This document shows, one piece after another, positions 17,455 to 27,644 of a stretch of DNA of 64,000 bases. Each line of letters starts with the position of its first letter. Position 1 is the stretch's first letter. Below the pieces are notes generated by a model, which had not been told where the DNA came from, searched no databases, and saw only the letters and a program-made list of their open reading frames with translations. Both the position numbers and the translations under genes were made by a program. This DNA is from an uncultured Pelagibacteraceae bacterium (GTDB taxonomy: Bacteria > Pseudomonadota > Alphaproteobacteria > Pelagibacterales > Pelagibacteraceae), in NCBI GenBank assembly GCA_902524955.1, contig CABZEY010000004.1, forward strand, positions 22,214-86,213, written 5' to 3'.

Positions 17455-19121
17455 TATATCCTAATAATATTGATATTAGTAAAAGGTTTTTTTGACAATC
17501 TATTTTGAATAATCTTTTTAAGTGAGTTTCGCAAATTGTCTATTAAGTTAATCTCCTGTTTTTTATTGTTTAAAGAATAACTTTTACATATATCAAAAAT
17601 TTTATCCTCAATTTCATATTTTATTTCATTCAGTTCAATATTATCTAAAGGCAAACCTCTCAGATTAATTAATGGCGATCTATCAATATCTCCATTTTTT
17701 GACACGATTAAAGAAATATCCATCATACCATTAAAAGAAATGTTTCTTCTATCTCTTAAACTACTTGACTCTTCGTCAATCAATCGATTTCCATCAACTA
17801 GTAATTTTCCAGAATTTACTTTATCTATAACTTCTGCCTTTCCAGGAAAAATTTTTAATACATCCCCATTTTCAATTAATATTGGTTGATTAATTTTTTT
17901 ATACTTTGCAAAATCATAATGTCCTTTTAAGTGTCGGTGCTCTCCGTGAACCGGAACAGAAATTTCAGGTCTAATCCAATCATACATTTCATGCATCTCT
18001 TCTCTTCCAGGGTGACCAGAGACATGTATAAAGGCGTTTTCTTCCGAAATAACATTGATACCTCTTCTTACTAATAAGTTATGCATAGCATAAAGCTTTT
18101 TTTCATTTCCAGGTATTATTCTCGAGGAAAATATCACTGTATCATCCGAGGTTATTTCTACGTCAGGATGATCTTGATTACAAATTCTATTCATTGCTCC
18201 TCTAGGCTCACCTTGACTACCAGTGCAAAGATATACTATTTTATCCCTTGGGATTTTAGCTGCGTCACGGGGATCGATTGGTGAATTTATATCTGAAAAA
18301 TAACCACAGGATTTAGCTGTATTAAATATTCTGTACATAGATCTTCCAACTAAACTAACGTGCCTACCGACTTTAGATGCACATTGAAATACAGTTTGCA
18401 TTCTTGCTGCATTTGATGCAAAAGTAGTAACTACGATTCTTTTTTTTTGTTTTTCAAAAATACTTAACATACTTTCATTAACATCTTTTTCTGATCCAGA
18501 CCTTCCTTCAGTAAAAATATTGGTAGAATCGCATATCATAGCTAAAATACCCTTGTCTCCAATTTCTTTTAATTTTTTTTCGTTAATATTATCTCCCATT
18601 AAAGGATTCAAATCGCATTTCCAATCACCGGTATGAAAAATATTTTTATTATTATATTCAATAAATAATGCATTAGGTTCTAGAATTGAGTGTGTGAGCG
18701 AGACAAGATTTATCCTAACAGGATCCAGGTCAATATTTCCATTTAAAGGAATTATCTTTAGATACTCATCAATATTAATTTTTCTTTCTTTAAATTTTTC
18801 TTTAATCAAAGCGCCTGTGAAAGGAGTGGCATATATATTTGTTTTTAGGTTAGGCCAAATGTGTACTAAGGCCCCTATATGATCCTCGTGACCATGAGTG
18901 ATAATTATACCAATACAATCTTTCTTTTTTTGATAAATAAAATCAGGATCTGGTATGATTACATCAATACCTGGCAAGCTTTCTTCTGCAAATGTAATTC
19001 CACAATCCACAATTATCCATTTATGATGATTGGATTTACCAAAACCATACAAATTCATATTTGCACCAATTTCGCCAGAGCCGCCCAATGGGCAGAAAAG
19101 AATTTCGTTATCTGAATTCAT
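17454..19121 (-). CDS. rnj: Ribonuclease J
   Basis: RNase J is a metallo-beta-lactamase/beta-CASP ribonuclease with endonuclease and 5'-3' exonuclease activities in RNA maturation and decay. The 555-residue protein has the zinc-binding HGHEDHIGAL at about 75-84, the beta-CASP segments (TTFASNAARMQ near 230; SGHPGREEMHEM near 370) and PVHGEHRHLKGH near 395. The C-terminal domain is short. Its start overlaps the coaX stop by 14 bases, in the usual alphaproteobacterial neighbourhood of birA-coaX-rnj. Confidence 0.95.
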   Translation of the reverse strand: MNSDNEILFCPLGGSGEIGANMNLYGFGKSNHHKWIIVDCGITFAEESLPGIDVIIPDPDFIYQKKKDCIGIIITHGHEDHIGALVHIWPNLKTNIYATPFTGALIKEKFKERKINIDEYLKIIPLNGNIDLDPVRINLVSLTHSILEPNALFIEYNNKNIFHTGDWKCDLNPLMGDNINEKKLKEIGDKGILAMICDSTNIFTEGRSGSEKDVNESMLSIFEKQKKRIVVTTFASNAARMQTVFQCASKVGRHVSLVGRSMYRIFNTAKSCGYFSDINSPIDPRDAAKIPRDKIVYLCTGSQGEPRGAMNRICNQDHPDVEITSDDTVIFSSRIIPGNEKKLYAMHNLLVRRGINVISEENAFIHVSGHPGREEMHEMYDWIRPEISVPVHGEHRHLKGHYDFAKYKKINQPILIENGDVLKIFPGKAEVIDKVNSGKLLVDGNRLIDEESSSLRDRRNISFNGMMDISLIVSKNGDIDRSPLINLRGLPLDNIELNEIKYEIEDKIFDICKSYSLNNKKQEINLIDNLRNSLKKIIQNRLSKKPFTNINIIRI

Positions 19122-19872
19122 TAAAAATTTTTTTATTTTCTTTCACTGTCATCGCTAATCCATGTAATGTTATATTTTTATTTATAACAGTTTTATAATT
19201 AATATTTTTTTTAAATATTTTCGAATATCCACCAGTTAAAACTACTAAGTATTTTTTTTTTGTTTGTTTTATAATTTTTTCTATAATTCCATTAATTAAA
19301 CAAGAATAACCAATAAATACACCTGAATTAATCGCTGATTCAGTATTTTTTCCTATCACATTTTTTTGGTAGGATATTTTAATCAATGGTAATTTGGCGG
19401 TAAATTCACTTAGAGATCTTAATGATAGATTTATTCCAGGGGCAATTATACCACCTTCGTAAATATTTTTTATTAATGCTATATCGAAAGTTGTGGTAGT
19501 TCCAAAATCGATAATAATACAATTCTTTTTATAGTAATTTAAAGAGCCAATTGCATTTGCAATTCTGTCAGAACCTACCTGCAGTTTTTTGTTAACATTT
19601 ATTTTAATATTTTTTATTATTTTTTTATCTTTGAATTCAAAAACTTTTATTTTATTTTTATTAAAATTTTTTTTAATAATTTTATAAATATTTGGAACAA
19701 CAGACGATATAAAACTAAATTTAATTTTTTTGTTTTTTTTATACTTAATAATTTTTAAAATTGTATTTTTTTTACATGTCAAAAAGGAGCTATAATTTTT
19801 TACTTTATTAGTTTTAATATCATATGTTGCTACTTTTGTTGATGTGTTTCCAATATCTACTAGTAATATCAT
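19108..19872 (-). CDS. coaX: Type III pantothenate kinase
   Basis: CoaX phosphorylates pantothenate, the first step of CoA synthesis. The 254-residue protein has the ASKHA-fold phosphate-binding motif LLVDIGNTSTKVA at the N-terminus (3-15), the second phosphate motif IIDFGTTTTFD near 120, and GGIIAPGINLSLRSL near 138, all typical of type III enzymes. Its start lies two bases after the birA stop. CoaX is not feedback-inhibited by CoA in characterised cases. Confidence 0.94.
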   Translation of the reverse strand: MILLVDIGNTSTKVATYDIKTNKVKNYSSFLTCKKNTILKIIKYKKNKKIKFSFISSVVPNIYKIIKKNFNKNKIKVFEFKDKKIIKNIKINVNKKLQVGSDRIANAIGSLNYYKKNCIIIDFGTTTTFDIALIKNIYEGGIIAPGINLSLRSLSEFTAKLPLIKISYQKNVIGKNTESAINSGVFIGYSCLINGIIEKIIKQTKKKYLVVLTGGYSKIFKKNINYKTVINKNITLHGLAMTVKENKKIFNEFR

Positions 19873-19873
19873 T

Positions 19874-20392
19874 TTAAAAATTTTTTATATTTTTTTTTAT
19901 AAAATTTACAAAGTCAAATTTATTAATTTTATTTTTAACATATTTATTTAAAAACGTAGTATTATAATTTATAATTTTTGGACTACTAATTAAATTTAAT
20001 CCAATACCAATAACCAAATACAAATTTTTTTTATATTTTATACTTTCAATCAAAATACCACAAATTTTTTTGTTATCGATTAAAATATCATTTGGTTGTT
20101 TTATTTTTATTTTCTCTTTTTGAATTCCTTTTTTTTTTAAATATTTCACAACTATTCTTAAGCTATTATATTGTGCATCATAAATATCTTCAAAATTTTT
20201 TACTTTTTTATATACACTGCAAAAAATATTTCCTTTATTTGATATCCATTTATTACCGTACCTACCTCGCCCACTAGTTTGAATATCAGAAACTACGATA
20301 CCTTTAAAAGATATTTTTTTTTTTATTAAATTTATTGAGTATTCATTTGTACTTTTTACTTTATCCAAATAGGAAATATCTATTATAGTCAA
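19874..20392 (-). CDS. birA: Biotin-[acetyl-CoA-carboxylase] ligase, minimal form
   Basis: BirA attaches biotin to the carrier protein of biotin-dependent carboxylases. At 172 residues it has only the catalytic core: YLDKVKSTNEY (8-18), the nucleotide-binding loop SGRGRYGNKW (40-49) and KQPNDILID (98-106). There is no N-terminal DNA-binding domain, and the small C-terminal SH3-like domain is also missing. The Trp of the usual KWPND motif is Gln here. The start must be the TTG at 20392, as an in-frame stop lies two codons upstream and no ATG precedes the conserved core. It lies between nuoN and coaX, as usual in alphaproteobacteria. Confidence 0.83.
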   Translation of the reverse strand: MTIIDISYLDKVKSTNEYSINLIKKKISFKGIVVSDIQTSGRGRYGNKWISNKGNIFCSVYKKVKNFEDIYDAQYNSLRIVVKYLKKKGIQKEKIKIKQPNDILIDNKKICGILIESIKYKKNLYLVIGIGLNLISSPKIINYNTTFLNKYVKNKINKFDFVNFIKKNIKNF

Positions 20393-20395
20393 AAC

Positions 20396-21814
20396 TTAGC
20401 TAAAAACCTTGGACGCAATATCAGTTAAGTTTAACAAGAAGGATGGTACAATAAAATATAATAAAATCATCAAAGTTGAAGATGCCAAAGACAACTTTAT
20501 TCCTAAACCTGACATATCATCAAATTTTTCAACCTCTTTATCAAAGTACATAATTTTAATAATTCTGAGATAATAAAAAGCTGAAATTACAGAACTTATT
20601 AATCCTATTATTGCCAGAAGATACATTTCTGATTCTATTAAGGCCTTAAAAATATAAAATTTTGCGAAGAACCCTGCTAATGGAGGAATTCCAGCCAGTG
20701 AGAATAAGACCAAACAAAAGCATGCAGCTACAACAGGATGATTTTTTGATAAACCCCTCAGATCTCTAATATCTTCATAATAAATTTTATCACGACTAAA
20801 AAAAAGGATACAAGTAAAAGCTGCGATATTCATAACAACATAAATTGACATATATGTTAATGTCGCTGAAATACCAACAAATGATCCAGTTGCCAAACCA
20901 GCTAGAGCGTATCCGACATGGCTTATACTACTGTATGCCATAAGTCTTTTAATATTCGTTTGACCTATTGCTGCTACAGATCCTAAAACCATAGATGCAA
21001 TTGAAATAAAAATTAGTATCGATTTCCATTCTTCAATAGCAGTACCAAATGCTATAAACAAAATTTGTATAAAAGCTCCAATGCCTGCAACTTTTGGTGC
21101 TAAAGCAAAAAAAGCAGTAACCGATGTAGGAGAACCCTCATAGACATCTGGTGTCCACATATGGAAGGGAACGGCAGAAATTTTAAAAGCCAAACCTACA
21201 AGAATAAAAACTAGTCCGAAAATTAAACCTAAGTTTTCAATACTAAAGTTCTCATTTATAATTAGGTAATTTGTTGACCCAGTGAAACCATAAATTAATG
21301 AACAGCCATACAAGAATAATCCAGACGAAAGTGCCCCTAAAACAAAATATTTAACTCCAGACTCAGAAGATTTTAACGAATTTCGATCAATTGACGCTAG
21401 AACATAAAGCGATAATGATTGTAATTCAATACCAAGATACAAACCAATTAAATTATTCGTACTTACCATTATAAACATTCCAATAGTTGAACTTAAAACT
21501 AAAATCATATACTCAAACTTATCTATATTTGTTCTCTTAAAATACTGACCAGCGAAAATTAAAGAAAACACGGATGCAACTAAAATTATTATTTTTATAA
21601 AATTAGAAAAAAAATTTATGCTGTAGTTATTATTAAATATTAAAAGTTGATTATCAAAATTTATATATACGATTGGAATACATAATAATAAAGAAAGTAT
21701 AGTTCCTTTTTTTATGAGTGTAAAAGAATTTTTAATAAATACGCCAACCAATAATAAGAATAACATTGCTAACATTAAAAATAATTCTGGATATATATTA
21801 TGAAAATCAATCAT
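20396..21814 (-). CDS. nuoN: NADH-quinone oxidoreductase subunit N
   Basis: NuoN is one of three antiporter-like proton-pumping subunits of complex I. The 472-residue protein is almost entirely hydrophobic, with about 14 membrane helices. The conserved YFVLGALSSGLFLYG near 155 and LMAYSSISHVGYALAG near 290, with buried Lys and His residues of the proton path, identify it. It is the last gene of the nuo run, one base after nuoM and immediately followed by birA, so complex I transcription may read into the birA-dnaE block. Confidence 0.96.
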   Translation of the reverse strand: MIDFHNIYPELFLMLAMLFLLLVGVFIKNSFTLIKKGTILSLLLCIPIVYINFDNQLLIFNNNYSINFFSNFIKIIILVASVFSLIFAGQYFKRTNIDKFEYMILVLSSTIGMFIMVSTNNLIGLYLGIELQSLSLYVLASIDRNSLKSSESGVKYFVLGALSSGLFLYGCSLIYGFTGSTNYLIINENFSIENLGLIFGLVFILVGLAFKISAVPFHMWTPDVYEGSPTSVTAFFALAPKVAGIGAFIQILFIAFGTAIEEWKSILIFISIASMVLGSVAAIGQTNIKRLMAYSSISHVGYALAGLATGSFVGISATLTYMSIYVVMNIAAFTCILFFSRDKIYYEDIRDLRGLSKNHPVVAACFCLVLFSLAGIPPLAGFFAKFYIFKALIESEMYLLAIIGLISSVISAFYYLRIIKIMYFDKEVEKFDDMSGLGIKLSLASSTLMILLYFIVPSFLLNLTDIASKVFS

Positions 21815-21815
21815 G

Positions 21816-23315
21816 TTATTTTATACGTGAAACTAGATTTATATAATTTAACATATTTTCTGAAACCTTTTCAGCACTTAATGAAATTAAATCTAAAAGC
21901 AATGCTGGATAAAAACCTAAAACCAATGTCATTATAAATAAAGGTGCTAAGATAAGATACTCCCTTGCATTTAGATCGCTCAAACTTTTTATTTTTTCAT
22001 TTTTAGTTTCACCAAATACAACTCTCCTATATAGCCAAAGACTATAACATGCAGAAAGAATTACTCCTATCGCAGCTAAAAATGCTATCCAGTAATTAAA
22101 TTTAAAAGCACCAATTAAAACTAAAATCTCACCGATAAAACCACTCGTTCCTGGTAGACCAAGACTACCCAAAGTAAATACCATAAACATTGTAGCATAT
22201 TTTGGCATACTATTTACCACTCCACCATATTTGGAAATTTCTCTTGTATGCATTCGGTCATATATCACTCCAACACACAAAAATAATGCAGATGAAATTA
22301 TTCCATGACTGATCATTTGGAATATACTTCCTTCTATGCCTTGTTTATTAAATACAAATATACCAATTGTTACAAAACCCATATGTGCAACAGAAGAGTA
22401 TGCAATCAACTTTTTCATATCTTTCTGAACAAGTGCTACCAAAGAAGTATAAATAATTGCAATGATACTTAGAACAAACACTAAAGGCGCAAAATAAACT
22501 GAAGCATCTGGGAATAAACCTAAAGAAAATCTGATAAATCCATATCCTGCCATTTTCAATAAAATTGCAGCTAAAATAACTGAACCAGATGTAGGTGCTT
22601 CAACATGTGCGTCTGGTAACCATGTGTGTACAGGCCACATTGGTGTTTTTACAGCAAAAGATGCAAAAAATCCCAACCACAAATATTTTTGATAATCTTT
22701 ATTAATTTGAATGTTCAAAAGTTTTTCTACATCTAACGTACCAGTGTCAAAGTATATATAAATTACTGATATCAACATAAATATTGATCCAAAAAGTGTA
22801 TAAAGAAAAAACTTAAAAGCTGAATAAACTCTTCTTTCACCACCCCAAATTCCAATGATTAAAAACATTGGAATCAATCCTGCTTCAAAAAAAAGATAAA
22901 ATATAAATAAATCTAAAGAGCAAAAAACTCCTATCATCATTGTTTCCATTAAAAGTAATGCGATTAGAAATTCTCTTAATCTATTTTTGACACTGTTTAT
23001 TGTTGCCAAGATGCATATTGGAGTGATGAAAGTTGTCAATAAAATGAATGATAATGATATGCCATCTATACCAACTTTATAATTTACAAAATTAACTATC
23101 CATTCATGTTGTTCTATAAATTGAAAATTTGGGTCTTTATAATTAAAATTAACTAAAATTAAAATAGAAGCTAAAAAAGTCACTATACTTGTTAATTGCG
23201 CAACATATCCAGAGGTCTTATCAACAAAATCCTTGTCACCCTTTATGAAAAGCAAAAACAGTACACCAATTAAAGGTATGAATATTATTAATGACAATAT
23301 TGGAATATCGCTCAT
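21816..23315 (-). CDS. nuoM: NADH-quinone oxidoreductase subunit M
   Basis: This is a proton-pumping membrane subunit of complex I. The 499 residues form about 14 membrane helices. Characteristic patterns are LIPMFLIIGIWGGERRVYSA near 150, with the functional Glu of helix 5 upstream in FEAGLIP, then MWPVHTWLPDAHVEAPTSGS near 235 and LIAYSSVAHMGFVTIG near 305. It overlaps nuoL by four bases. Confidence 0.97.
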   Translation of the reverse strand: MSDIPILSLIIFIPLIGVLFLLFIKGDKDFVDKTSGYVAQLTSIVTFLASILILVNFNYKDPNFQFIEQHEWIVNFVNYKVGIDGISLSFILLTTFITPICILATINSVKNRLREFLIALLLMETMMIGVFCSLDLFIFYLFFEAGLIPMFLIIGIWGGERRVYSAFKFFLYTLFGSIFMLISVIYIYFDTGTLDVEKLLNIQINKDYQKYLWLGFFASFAVKTPMWPVHTWLPDAHVEAPTSGSVILAAILLKMAGYGFIRFSLGLFPDASVYFAPLVFVLSIIAIIYTSLVALVQKDMKKLIAYSSVAHMGFVTIGIFVFNKQGIEGSIFQMISHGIISSALFLCVGVIYDRMHTREISKYGGVVNSMPKYATMFMVFTLGSLGLPGTSGFIGEILVLIGAFKFNYWIAFLAAIGVILSACYSLWLYRRVVFGETKNEKIKSLSDLNAREYLILAPLFIMTLVLGFYPALLLDLISLSAEKVSENMLNYINLVSRIK

Positions 23316-25219
23316 ATTAATAAATAAGTAAGTAAAATTGTTAATCCAATTAAAATCACAAATGCATAATGGTATAAATATCCTGATTGGAACAATACTG
23401 CACGTTCAGAAATAATTTTAATTATTTTTGCAAAACCATTTGGTCCGAAACCATCAATAAATTTAATATCACCTTTGTGCCAAAAAAAAGAACCTATTGC
23501 TTTAGACGGTCTTGTAAATATAAAATCATAAATTTCATCAAAATACCATTTGTTCAGTAAAAAATTATAAAATGGTAAATTTGAATTTTTAATATTCTCT
23601 AAGATATTTTCGTTTTTAATATACAAGAAATACGCGCCAACTATTACTAATAATCCAAATATTGGTGTTATCATCAAGAACCAAAGCGGTGGATGTTTTA
23701 AAATAAATTCATCTTTAAAAAAAATAGAAGTTCTCCAAAAATCTTGATGATCATTTCCAATAAATAAGTCTTTAAAAACAAAACCAGATAAAGCAGCACC
23801 AAGAGTTAGCAAAAATAAAGGAATTAATATTACTAGCGGCGACTCGTGTATATTTTTATATTTATCACTCTCACCTCGATAATTTCCATGAAATGTTTTA
23901 TATATAAGTCTCCATGAATAAATTGATGTGAGTATGGCTGTTAAAACTCCAATAACAGTTGCGTAACCACCAAAATAACTGTTTGAAAAATAAGCTGCTT
24001 CTAAAATTGCATCTTTAGAGTAAAAACCAGACAATAATGGAAATCCGGTAATTGCTAGAGTACCAATAATCATAAAGATATATGTGAAAGGTATTTTTTT
24101 ATAAATACCACCCATTTTAGTAATATCCTGTTCTTCATTAAGACTATGTATTACAGAACCGGCACACAAAAAAAGCAATGCTTTAAAAAAAGCATGGGTA
24201 AATAAATGAAATATTGCAATATGATATGCGCCTACTCCAGCGGCAAAAAACATATATCCTAACTGACTGCAAGTTGAATAAGCAATAATTTTTTTTATAT
24301 CATTTTGTACCAACCCAACTGTAGCGGCAAAAAAGGCTGTTGATGCACCAATTAAAATTATTAAATCTTTGGCGACCTCTGAATATTCAAATAATGGAGA
24401 ACATCTTACAATTAGAAATACGCCAGCTGTAACCATCGTTGCAGCATGAATTAATGCTGATACTGGAGTTGGGCCCTCCATTGCATCCGGTAACCATGTG
24501 TGTAAAAATAACTGCGCAGATTTACCCATCGCGCCAATAAATAAAAATACACATATATATGTGATCAAACTTCCTTCATTTCCTAAAAAATATATTTTTT
24601 CATTTAACAAACTTGGCATTTTCTGAAATACATCTGAAAAATTAAGTGATCCTGTATATTTAAAAATCATAAAAACAGCGATAGCCAAACCAAAATCTCC
24701 AACACGATTAACTATGAAAGCCTTTATAGCAGCTGCATTTGCTGAAGGTTTTTTAAACCAAAATCCAATTAACAAGTAAGAAGCAAGACCAACGCCTTCC
24801 CATCCAAAAAAAAGTTGTAAAAAATTGTCAGAAGTTACAAGCATTAACATTGCAAAAGTGAATAAAGACAAATATCCCATAAAACGAGGTTTATCTGGGT
24901 CATGTTGCATATAGCCTATTGAGTAAATATGGACTAAAAATGAGATAGAGGTTACAACGACTAACATTACAGAAGTAAGTGTATCGATATAAATTGACCA
25001 ATTTAAATTTAGATCACCACTAGCAATCCACTTAAAAATTACAAAATTTAAAACGCTTGAACCATTAATGAACAAATAAAGATAAAAAAATGACAGCACG
25101 GTTGAGACAAAAATTAAAAAACAGGTAATAACTTGTGATGCGATATCACCAATTTTTCTACCTAACAAACCCGCTATTAAAAAACCAAGTAATGGGGAGA
25201 ATATTATTAAATAGGCCAT
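23312..25219 (-). CDS. nuoL: NADH-quinone oxidoreductase subunit L
   Basis: NuoL is the distal proton-pumping subunit, carrying the long lateral C-terminal helix. The 635-residue protein shows FFGWEGVGLASYLLIGFW near 140, LFLHTWLPDAMEGPTPVSAL near 238 and IIAYSTCSQLGYMFFA near 308. The extra C-terminal region beyond about residue 500 corresponds to the lateral arm and last helix. It lies one base after nuoK and overlaps nuoM by four. Confidence 0.97.
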   Translation of the reverse strand: MAYLIIFSPLLGFLIAGLLGRKIGDIASQVITCFLIFVSTVLSFFYLYLFINGSSVLNFVIFKWIASGDLNLNWSIYIDTLTSVMLVVVTSISFLVHIYSIGYMQHDPDKPRFMGYLSLFTFAMLMLVTSDNFLQLFFGWEGVGLASYLLIGFWFKKPSANAAAIKAFIVNRVGDFGLAIAVFMIFKYTGSLNFSDVFQKMPSLLNEKIYFLGNEGSLITYICVFLFIGAMGKSAQLFLHTWLPDAMEGPTPVSALIHAATMVTAGVFLIVRCSPLFEYSEVAKDLIILIGASTAFFAATVGLVQNDIKKIIAYSTCSQLGYMFFAAGVGAYHIAIFHLFTHAFFKALLFLCAGSVIHSLNEEQDITKMGGIYKKIPFTYIFMIIGTLAITGFPLLSGFYSKDAILEAAYFSNSYFGGYATVIGVLTAILTSIYSWRLIYKTFHGNYRGESDKYKNIHESPLVILIPLFLLTLGAALSGFVFKDLFIGNDHQDFWRTSIFFKDEFILKHPPLWFLMITPIFGLLVIVGAYFLYIKNENILENIKNSNLPFYNFLLNKWYFDEIYDFIFTRPSKAIGSFFWHKGDIKFIDGFGPNGFAKIIKIISERAVLFQSGYLYHYAFVILIGLTILLTYLLI

Positions 25220-25220
25220 C

Positions 25221-25532
25221 TCAACCTTTTAAAGTATTAATGTCTTCTACATGAATACTTCCTTTATTACGAAAGAAAACAACTAATATTGCTAGACCAA
25301 TAGCCGCTTCCCCAGCAGCAACAGTTAACACAAACATTGTAAATACTTGACCAACAATGTCCTGTAAATAGACAGAGAATGCAACTAAATTTATATTTAC
25401 TGCTATTAAAATTAATTCTACAGACATCAAAAGTACAATCACATTCTTTCTATTTAAAAAAATACCAACTATTCCAATAGTAAAAATTATTGAAGCTAAA
25501 AACAAATAGTGACCTAATGATATGTCAATCAT
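25221..25532 (-). CDS. nuoK: NADH-quinone oxidoreductase subunit K
   Basis: NuoK is a small membrane subunit with three helices. The 103 residues contain the two buried glutamates needed for proton translocation, in [18 protein letters not shown] near 36 and [19 protein letters not shown] near 70. Its start overlaps nuoJ by eight bases. Length matches the family. Confidence 0.97.
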   Translation of the reverse strand: MIDISLGHYLFLASIIFTIGIVGIFLNRKNVIVLLMSVELILIAVNINLVAFSVYLQDIVGQVFTMFVLTVAAGEAAIGLAILVVFFRNKGSIHVEDINTLKG

Positions 25533-26145
25533 TTAATTTTACCCCTTTAAAACTTTCTACATCTTCTAATTGAACACTCTCGGATCTTTCGCGCGAAACT
25601 TGGGTTGTAATATCTTGTCTTTTAAGATTATCCTTCCTTCTGTATGTTAACAAAATTGCACCAATCATTGCCACTAATAAAATTAAACCTGATATTTGAA
25701 AGTAATGAAGATATTCAGTATATAAAACGTTTCCAATTGCTTCTGTATTACTTAAATTACTATTAATTTTAATTTCAGATGTTTTTATGAAAGTATCTCT
25801 ATATTTCCACGTTCCAATCATTAATCCTATTTCTATTATTAAAACTAATCCAATTAAACCGCCAAAAGGTAAATAGTTTAAAAAACCAGATTTTAAATCA
25901 CTATAATTTACATTAAGCATCATAACTACAAACAAGAACAATACTGCAACTGCACCTACGTAAACTATAAGGGTTAACATTCCCAAAAACTCTGCACCCA
26001 TCATAATAAACAAACATGAAACACTTACAAAATCTAAAATTAAAAAGAATACTGCATGAATTGTATTTCTCGCTGAAATTACTGCTATTGAAGATGCAAT
26101 TGTTATAAAAGAAAACAAGTAAAAAACCAAACTGTGAGCTAACAT
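25525..26145 (-). CDS. nuoJ: NADH-quinone oxidoreductase subunit J
   Basis: NuoJ is a membrane subunit at the interface of the peripheral and pumping arms. The 206-residue protein has five predicted helices; [20 protein letters not shown] near 52 is the conserved helix 3 with its pi-bulge region. The final 40 or so residues are polar and variable. It lies two bases after nuoI. Confidence 0.95.
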   Translation of the reverse strand: MLAHSLVFYLFSFITIASSIAVISARNTIHAVFFLILDFVSVSCLFIMMGAEFLGMLTLIVYVGAVAVLFLFVVMMLNVNYSDLKSGFLNYLPFGGLIGLVLIIEIGLMIGTWKYRDTFIKTSEIKINSNLSNTEAIGNVLYTEYLHYFQISGLILLVAMIGAILLTYRRKDNLKRQDITTQVSRERSESVQLEDVESFKGVKLND

Positions 26146-26147
26146 GC

Positions 26148-26633
26148 TTACCTATATTGTTTATCCAATTTGATATTATTTGCTATTTCAGTTTCCCATC
26201 GATCACCATTTTCTAAAAGTTTATCTTTTGTGTAATACAATTCTTCTCTGGTTTCGGTGGTAAATTCAAAATTGGGTCCTTGAACAATTGCATCAACTGG
26301 GCAAGCTTCTTGGCATAAACCACAGTAAATACATTTTACCATATCAATATCATATCTAGTTGTTTTTCTAGAACCGTCTTCTTGAGGCTCAGCTTCGATT
26401 GTTATTGCTTGGGCAGGACAAGCAGCTTCACATAACTTACAAGCAATACATCTTTCCTCACCGTTGGGATACCTTCTTAACGCATGCTCACCTCTGAATC
26501 TTGGGCTAATTGTGCCCTTTTCAAAAGGATAGTTTATTGTAGCTTTTGGTTTAAAAATAAATTTCAAAGCTAAATATAAACCTTTTACAAATTCACTTAA
26601 AAAAATAGTTTTTATTAATCTGTTAAACTTCAT
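26148..26633 (-). CDS. nuoI: NADH-quinone oxidoreductase subunit I
   Basis: NuoI carries two [4Fe-4S] clusters (N6a and N6b) that pass electrons towards the quinone. The 161-residue protein has two ferredoxin motifs, [12 protein letters not shown] near 62 and [12 protein letters not shown] near 101, each followed by the family residues. The N-terminal amphipathic region docks on NuoH. It lies one base after nuoH. Confidence 0.97.
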   Translation of the reverse strand: MKFNRLIKTIFLSEFVKGLYLALKFIFKPKATINYPFEKGTISPRFRGEHALRRYPNGEERCIACKLCEAACPAQAITIEAEPQEDGSRKTTRYDIDMVKCIYCGLCQEACPVDAIVQGPNFEFTTETREELYYTKDKLLENGDRWETEIANNIKLDKQYR

Positions 26634-26634
26634 G

Positions 26635-27639
26635 TTAATTTGTTGGTATCATTTTAAAATATACTAAAAAACCAGAAACAATTATCACCCAAACTAGAGA
26701 GATTGGCAAAAACACTTTCCATCCAAGTCTCATAAGTTGGTCGTATCTATATCTTGGAACAATCGCTTTGATTAGCGCAAAAGCAAAAAATAGTAAAAAA
26801 ATTTTTATTATCAACCAAATAGGAGGTGGTAGAACATTTAAAGGGTACTTATCGATTGGAGGTAGCCAGCCACCTAAAAATAATACGGAACCCATGGCAC
26901 ACATTAATAAAATATTTGCATACTCTCCTAACCAAAAAAGAGCATACATCATGCCTGAATACTCTGTTTGATATCCTGCCACTAATTCCGCTTCAGCCTC
27001 TGGTAAATCAAATGGTGGTCTGTTAGTTTCAGCAAGAGCAGAAATAAAAAAAATTACAAACATTGGAAAAAGTGGAATTGCAAACCAAATTTTCTTTTGT
27101 GCTATTACAATGTCAATTAAATTTAATGAACCCACGCACAATAATACGGTTACAATAACAAACCCTATTGAAACTTCATAAGAAACCATTTGTGCTGCTG
27201 ACCTTAAAGCACCTAAAAAAGGATATTTTGAGTTAGAAGCCCACCCAGCCATAATTATCCCATAAACACCTAAAGAAGACACGGCAAATAGATAAAGAAT
27301 TCCAACATTGATATTTGTCACATAAATGTTTTCTCCAAATGGTATAACAGCCCATGCAAGAAGTGCTAATGACATTGTAACCACAGGAGCAAGTATAAAT
27401 ATTATCTTATTAGATCCTGCTGGAATGACTATTTCTTTAAATATGTATTTTAAAGCATCTGCAACAGTTTGGAGTAGACCAAAAGGACCAACTACATTTG
27501 GGCCTCTTCTTAGTTGTACTAAACCCCAAACTCTGCGATCTACCCAAACAATCATCGCTACAGCAATTAATACTGGGATGACTAAAGATAAAATTTTCAA
27601 ACTATCTAAAAAAATTATATTTAAATATTCATTTATCAT
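26635..27639 (-). CDS. nuoH: NADH-quinone oxidoreductase subunit H
   Basis: NuoH forms much of the quinone-binding chamber. The 334 residues contain eight or nine helices, with the conserved [20 protein letters not shown] near 34 and the loop [20 protein letters not shown] near 205 that lines the quinone tunnel. It starts five bases after the nuoG stop and is followed by nuoI after one base. Confidence 0.97.
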   Translation of the reverse strand: MINEYLNIIFLDSLKILSLVIPVLIAVAMIVWVDRRVWGLVQLRRGPNVVGPFGLLQTVADALKYIFKEIVIPAGSNKIIFILAPVVTMSLALLAWAVIPFGENIYVTNINVGILYLFAVSSLGVYGIIMAGWASNSKYPFLGALRSAAQMVSYEVSIGFVIVTVLLCVGSLNLIDIVIAQKKIWFAIPLFPMFVIFFISALAETNRPPFDLPEAEAELVAGYQTEYSGMMYALFWLGEYANILLMCAMGSVLFLGGWLPPIDKYPLNVLPPPIWLIIKIFLLFFAFALIKAIVPRYRYDQLMRLGWKVFLPISLVWVIIVSGFLVYFKMIPTN

Positions 27640-27644
27640 GTTTT

